NCBI GenBank assembly: GCA_036897445.1
Contig: JAYMTL010000073.1
Location: 30,884-94,883, forward strand
DNA: 64,000 nt
DNA from: Pelargonium tetragonum
Lineage: Eukaryota > Streptophyta > Magnoliopsida > Geraniales > Geraniaceae
Direction: 5' to 3'
Shown here: in pieces, positions 59,722 to 64,000 of the stretch
Position numbering within the stretch: position 1 is the first letter of the stretch
Layout: every line of letters starts with the position of its first letter
Program-made: the position numbers and the translations under genes
The notes under the pieces: generated by a model
The model's input: the letters and a program-made list of their open reading frames with translations, nothing else
Databases searched by the model: none
What the model was told of the DNA's origin: nothing

Positions 59722-59735
59722 GGTAATGTAATTAA
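59722..59735 (+). repeat. 14-base motif, copy 8
   Basis: GGTAATGTAATTAA, exact, in island C, 12 bases from the AGGTATCGAAGATA block (59747-59760). Confidence 0.7.
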
Positions 59736-59960
59736 TGTACTCTTGTTATCTTCGATACCTGTGCTGCTTATTGTAGCTCTTGTATTTTAGTCTTAGTTTA
59801 ATTATATTAATTAGTTATAGATTATAGAATAGTTATAGTTACTTGTCTATGTAGTTATATAGTCGTCTTATTATATGGTTGTTCTTTACTTGTACTTGTA
59901 TTAGATTGTAAAATTAGTAGCTATAACCGTCTTTAGGTTATTTATTTCCCGTCTCTAAAG

Positions 59961-62900
59961 CAAGCTATTCAAATATAGAATGAAACCCATGCTAAAAAGC
60001 TTGGATGTACAATCACTGGATACACTAGCCCCTGCTTTACTGCATTTAAATTGCCTTATACCTTATAATTGGTATTCCTGTAATGAATCGGGTTTTGTTG
60101 TACTGAGTCTTTTGTGTAAAGCGTTCCTATAGATTTATTAAGAGTTTTTTATTTTAGTACAGAATTTTAATAGTCTTGTGTTATGTAATTAGAACTCATG
60201 TATTACCTCTATTCTGTAACTAGTATGTGTTCCGCCTAAAGGGACTTAATTGTAGAATTGTAGTGAGGGAGCTTGGAGTTGTAGAGGGAAAGCTTAGTAA
60301 AATTTAAGAAATAGGAAGCTTTTTGCTTTTCCTTGGCTGACTGGCTTTTTAAACACATTGGGATACCCGCCTTTAATAAGTCGAAGTTTCTACTATATTA
60401 CATTATTTTAACTCAAAGGAGAGATTCCGCTTTCTAATAAATAATTGTTACGCTTAGTCGCCCTTTTGAAAGTGTTTTAGTTAGGGGTTTTTATTAAAAG
60501 GAAACACAAGGAAGCCCCTAAGGAAGGGTAAGGCTTGCTCTCGTACTCCCCGGGCTGTTCTAGGTCTCTAATTACAGATAGTATAAGAGAGCTCTAAAGT
60601 AAGTGTAGAAGTGAAGTATAGGTTGCTTTCTTATATTCTGGATATAGTTAAACTTCTAGCAACCCAGAATGATAAGAGTATATAATAGCCGAATATTGCA
60701 TTTATAAGAGATAACACTTTATAAAGGAAAAGGCCGGGAGTCTCCTTTTGTACTCTAGTCTTTTTCGAACTATTGAATCTGGGTTTTTTAGGGCTCTATT
60801 ACCCTAAGCAAGCCCTTTCAAAATAAGAAGGGCCCTTGGAAGAGTTTTTAGTCCTTGATATTTTAAGCTTTTTAATCATATATAGGGTAGGAGGTTTCAT
60901 TTAGTAGGGAATCCCTGTCTACTTCTTTGCAACTCTTAATTTAGAGTAGGTTAGTATGGGGGTTAAGTCTTATCCTTCTTTTTTTCTACAGAGAATCTGA
61001 GCAATTGGAAAAAAGTTACAGGTCCGGAATCTATTCTACTTTCGTTCTAGAGGGTCTAAACCTGGGTTATGCTGCAGTAAACTTTTTTTAGGTCTAATTC
61101 CTAATCTCTAACTAAATTAGAGTCTCTAACTAAAAAATAAGTAATAAAGTAAGAGTAATTCAAACAATAACATAACATAGGAAATACTGAGTCAAACAGC
61201 TTCATAAACTCTACAGGGTAGCTAAGTATGAAAGGAAAAGTATGATAGATTTTTTGTATTCTTTGGTTTCTTTAACCTTTATAAAAGCGGAGTCGCGGGT
61301 TATTAAATATCTGTTTTAGGCTGCTATACCTTTAAACAAGCTTTCCTCAAAAGCAGACGAGTATAGTAAAGAGTTCAATGTTGGGAAGGTCAAATTATTA
61401 GAATTATAACTAGCTAAGGTTTCCGTCTATTTAATTGGTTCTGAACCTAGTTTTTAAGACAAGAGATTGAAAGTCTAGTTGAGATTGGCAACTTCCAGGC
61501 ACCCGTTATCGAAGAGCTAGGAATAGAATCTGGTTACTTTAAAGTTTACCTTTTTACCTCTCCTAACTCTTACAAACCTTATTTTGAGTAGAGACTTCTT
61601 ATCGTTTTCTTTCTACTTTATTTATTGCCTTATTACGAGTATCTAGTAAAAAAGAGACCCACTATATCTAAGAAAGTGAAATTTTTGAAGATTAAGAAAG
61701 CGAATAGGACTCTCAAGATACTGATAAAAATGGGAATCGCTCCTAAGAACAAGGTCTGATGCAGAAGGCTATGAAGATAAAAAAGATACTGAAAGAAAGT
61801 TTCTTAATAAAAGTCTAAGGTAAAAGGTCAATAAGCAGTTTCCTTTTTAGGTATTTAAAATAGTAAGAGGTAACCTATGTTATTCTTATCTTATACATAC
61901 AGGGAATGTGGAAAAAGTATCTAGGAAACCCAGAATTAAAGATTGAGCATTCGTGTAACTTAACTAGGCGAGGCCCTACTCATAAAAAAGAGTTAAGCCC
62001 CCTTTTAGTACTCACCAGTTTACCCTAAATTTTTCTTATAAAACGGCGCTCGATTTCACAAAAGTTAAGTTAGTAGTTTAATGCGGATCCCTATGGGTTC
62101 TGTGTCAACAAAAAGAGAATGTCTATATTGTGTATGTATAAATAAAGAAGGAATTCAAATTCTTATCTTAACTAAAATTCCCTAGGGCTTTTCTACAGGA
62201 ATTTTTGAGTGGATATTGGATAGTAATACAAAGGTTTTGCTGAAGCGCTTCCAAGAAGTTTAATGCGATACGCGGGCTTCCTTGAAATCTTAAATTCTTT
62301 GTCAAGTTACATAATACACTAGCTTTAGCAGTTAGAGACCTTTCTTTGTACTGCACAATCTAAGGAAATAAAAATGACAACTAGTGTTAATCCGCAAACA
62401 GGGTTTGTCCCTATAATTTATATGATAAAAGAGCGCTACTTAATATGTTCTCTTTCAAACGATTTTTTTAGGTGTTACTTGAAAAATCTACCGTAAAAAG
62501 AAGGGGATGCCCTGTTTAATTCGAAGTTATTCGAGGAAACTCATTTTCTCCTAAAGGAGCCTTAATGCCAACAGGGGGGAGTAACCTCACTCTTTATAAA
62601 AAAAGGTATTTGAAATAGACAAGCAAGCTCTTTGAGGAGTTGCTAGGTTTTACTACAAGGATTTGAGCGCGGAGAATGAATAAGGAACAAACTCCTAGGT
62701 ATTCGATAGACTGGGGCAAACTGCTTAATGTGTAACGAACTTTGGAGTTCAAAACTACAGAAAGCTTAGGCTCATAATTTATTAAGATAAAAAGGTAATT
62801 ACACTAACCCCGCAGGAAAAAAACAAAAGGAAAGATTTATATTTATCTATATATTACTAAGCATTAGCACATTCAGGATCCGCACTGTATTCAATTTATA

Positions 62901-64000
62901 AAAAATTTACACTCTTATTTTTTTAGTTCGAAGAGAAACAGGATAGACATCTTTAAAATAAGAGTCCTTGCCGTTATATATATATATCGTATCGAGTTCG
63001 AAAAACCTAGTATAGTATAAAGAAAGTCAAGAATTCTTATATAAAGTTTTAACCCTGTATTTGAAAACGAAAGATTCTTCGAGAAAACATCAATATTTTG
63101 TTAGTTTATCCACTAACAAAAGGCATACCCCGACAAGCCGGGAATAAGAACGTTAAGGACTAAGGAGTTAAAACCTTTCTATCGAACCTTTGCATACTTA
63201 GAGTTTGCGGGGCTAAATCCTAGAGTTATACAGCTGTCAATATTGAAGACCCATACTAGTTTTTTTAAGAGTTCGACTGTGCCCTTAATATTATTTATAA
63301 GCTAAAAATCAGGTTTAGGGGTTACAAGGAGTAACCGAGACTTCTTTTAATGCAGCTAGCTTAGATTAGGCACAGACTTTTAATTAATAGAGCATTAGTT
63401 TTTTTAGAAAAATGTCAAATACCTATAAGCAGATGAAGCTGGATATATAATAAAAGCTACTAACACGGGTATAAAGAATAAGATAGGGTCTAATCTAAAC
63501 AGAATTTTTTTCCTATGAGTATAAAGTACGATGCAACGACGGGTTCTGCCTGTAGAAAAAAGAATGCACGTTGCGCAGAAAAAGGAAAGTTCCTTGTACC
63601 CTAGTAGAACCTAATTACTTCCTATTTGACTGTTTGAAAAATGACTTTTGAAAAGTGCAAACTGCAAGATCCGGTGTTTGCGTAGGTAATTTAACCTTTT
63701 AGTTTGAGTAGAAAAGAAATAGGGGCAATCATCAGGATAATATAATCTCAAAAAGTCTCAAAAGTCACTGAAGAAGGGGCTTTTTATCTCTCTCGAATCA
63801 CACCTTAAATTTTAAAGGTAGGTTAGTGCCGTGATACTATACTAATAACTAATACCTAAAAGGAAGGCGTTTCTTAATATTCTGGTTTTTGTACTGGATT
63901 TCCCTAAACTTAAGTCAAACTCGTAAGGAAATAGACTCTCAAAAGAATATAGAAATCTGTCTGTTCCTGGCATGCAATACACAGAAAAAAACTATCCTTG
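59961..64000. other. spacer, no gene recognised
   Basis: Only a 62-codon minus-strand frame (62168-62356), not recognised. A (TA)n run lies at 62974-62987. No tRNA-like piece, no 14-base motif and no island element was found after 60 kb. Confidence 0.5.

Larger units (their letters stand above)
59131..59960 (-). repeat. compositional island C (inverted)
   Basis: About 830 bp of distinct texture (tagtatta, cttgtatta and ttagtag words), matching islands A and B in reverse complement through shared blocks: AGGTATCGAAGATA, the 14-base motif, CAAGAAGCAAAT, AAGCATGC and CAGTCGGG. No open frame of length. The block order in minus-strand reading is as listed, whereas in island B the 14-base motif sits next to CAGTCGGG. 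The islands are therefore mosaics, not simple copies. Confidence 0.5.

Noticed and set aside
60406-60425. AACTCAAAGGA resembling the conserved rRNA 900 region
   Set aside because: The following GAATTGACGG core is absent; the match stops after 11 bases.

Overview
What kind of DNA this is. The window is A+T-rich (about one third G+C by eye) and holds no protein gene that I recognise on either strand. The longest open frame is 112 codons. For 64 kb of this composition, chance alone predicts a longest frame of roughly 120 codons, so the frames look like background. I found no rRNA core motifs, no intron-encoded maturase or homing-endonuclease motifs and no CRISPR array. The only gene-like signals are about a dozen degenerate tRNA-like pieces of bacterial/organellar type. 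The best are a trnK(UUU)-like 5' half at 44511, a trnD(GUC)-like piece at 57549 and a tRNA 5' half plus T-loop at 50304. My best guess is intergenic DNA of a very expanded, gene-poor organellar genome, probably mitochondrial and possibly plastid. The host lineage is not identifiable from what I see. Alternatives are gene-poor nuclear DNA, genes hidden by heavy RNA editing or frameshifting, or a sequence that is not a faithful natural one.

Layout. 1-8.8 kb: spacer with one compositional island (about 2991-3780) and a strong GC hairpin (4823-4847). 8.8-16.1 kb: spacer with three tRNA-like pieces and several perfect palindromes. 16.1-22.9 kb: featureless spacer with short GC-rich palindromes. 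22.97-23.79 kb: second island, with two copies of the island element. 23.8-33.9 kb: spacer with a small diverged repeat pair. 33.9-38.2 kb: two tRNA-like pieces and two weak open frames, one followed by a 9-bp hairpin. 38.2-43.9 kb: spacer. 43.9-57.6 kb: the densest part, with seven tRNA-like pieces (two of them an 82%-identical pair), a duplicated hairpin and three copies of a 14-base motif. 59.13-59.96 kb: third island, inverted. 60-64 kb: spacer.

Repeated structure. Three signals recur. (1) A 14-base word, GGTAATGTAATTAA, occurs eight times (one copy 13/14). The three copies left of 24 kb lie on the minus strand and the five right of 27 kb on the plus strand. (2) An island element of about 90-125 bp occurs four times, at 3.2, 23.3, 23.7 and 59.5 kb (the last inverted), built from shared blocks such as GCATGCAT-like and CAGTCGGG. 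(3) The odd palindrome GGANTCC is about five times commoner than base composition predicts, by my hand count. No pathway or operon can be described, because no protein gene is supported.
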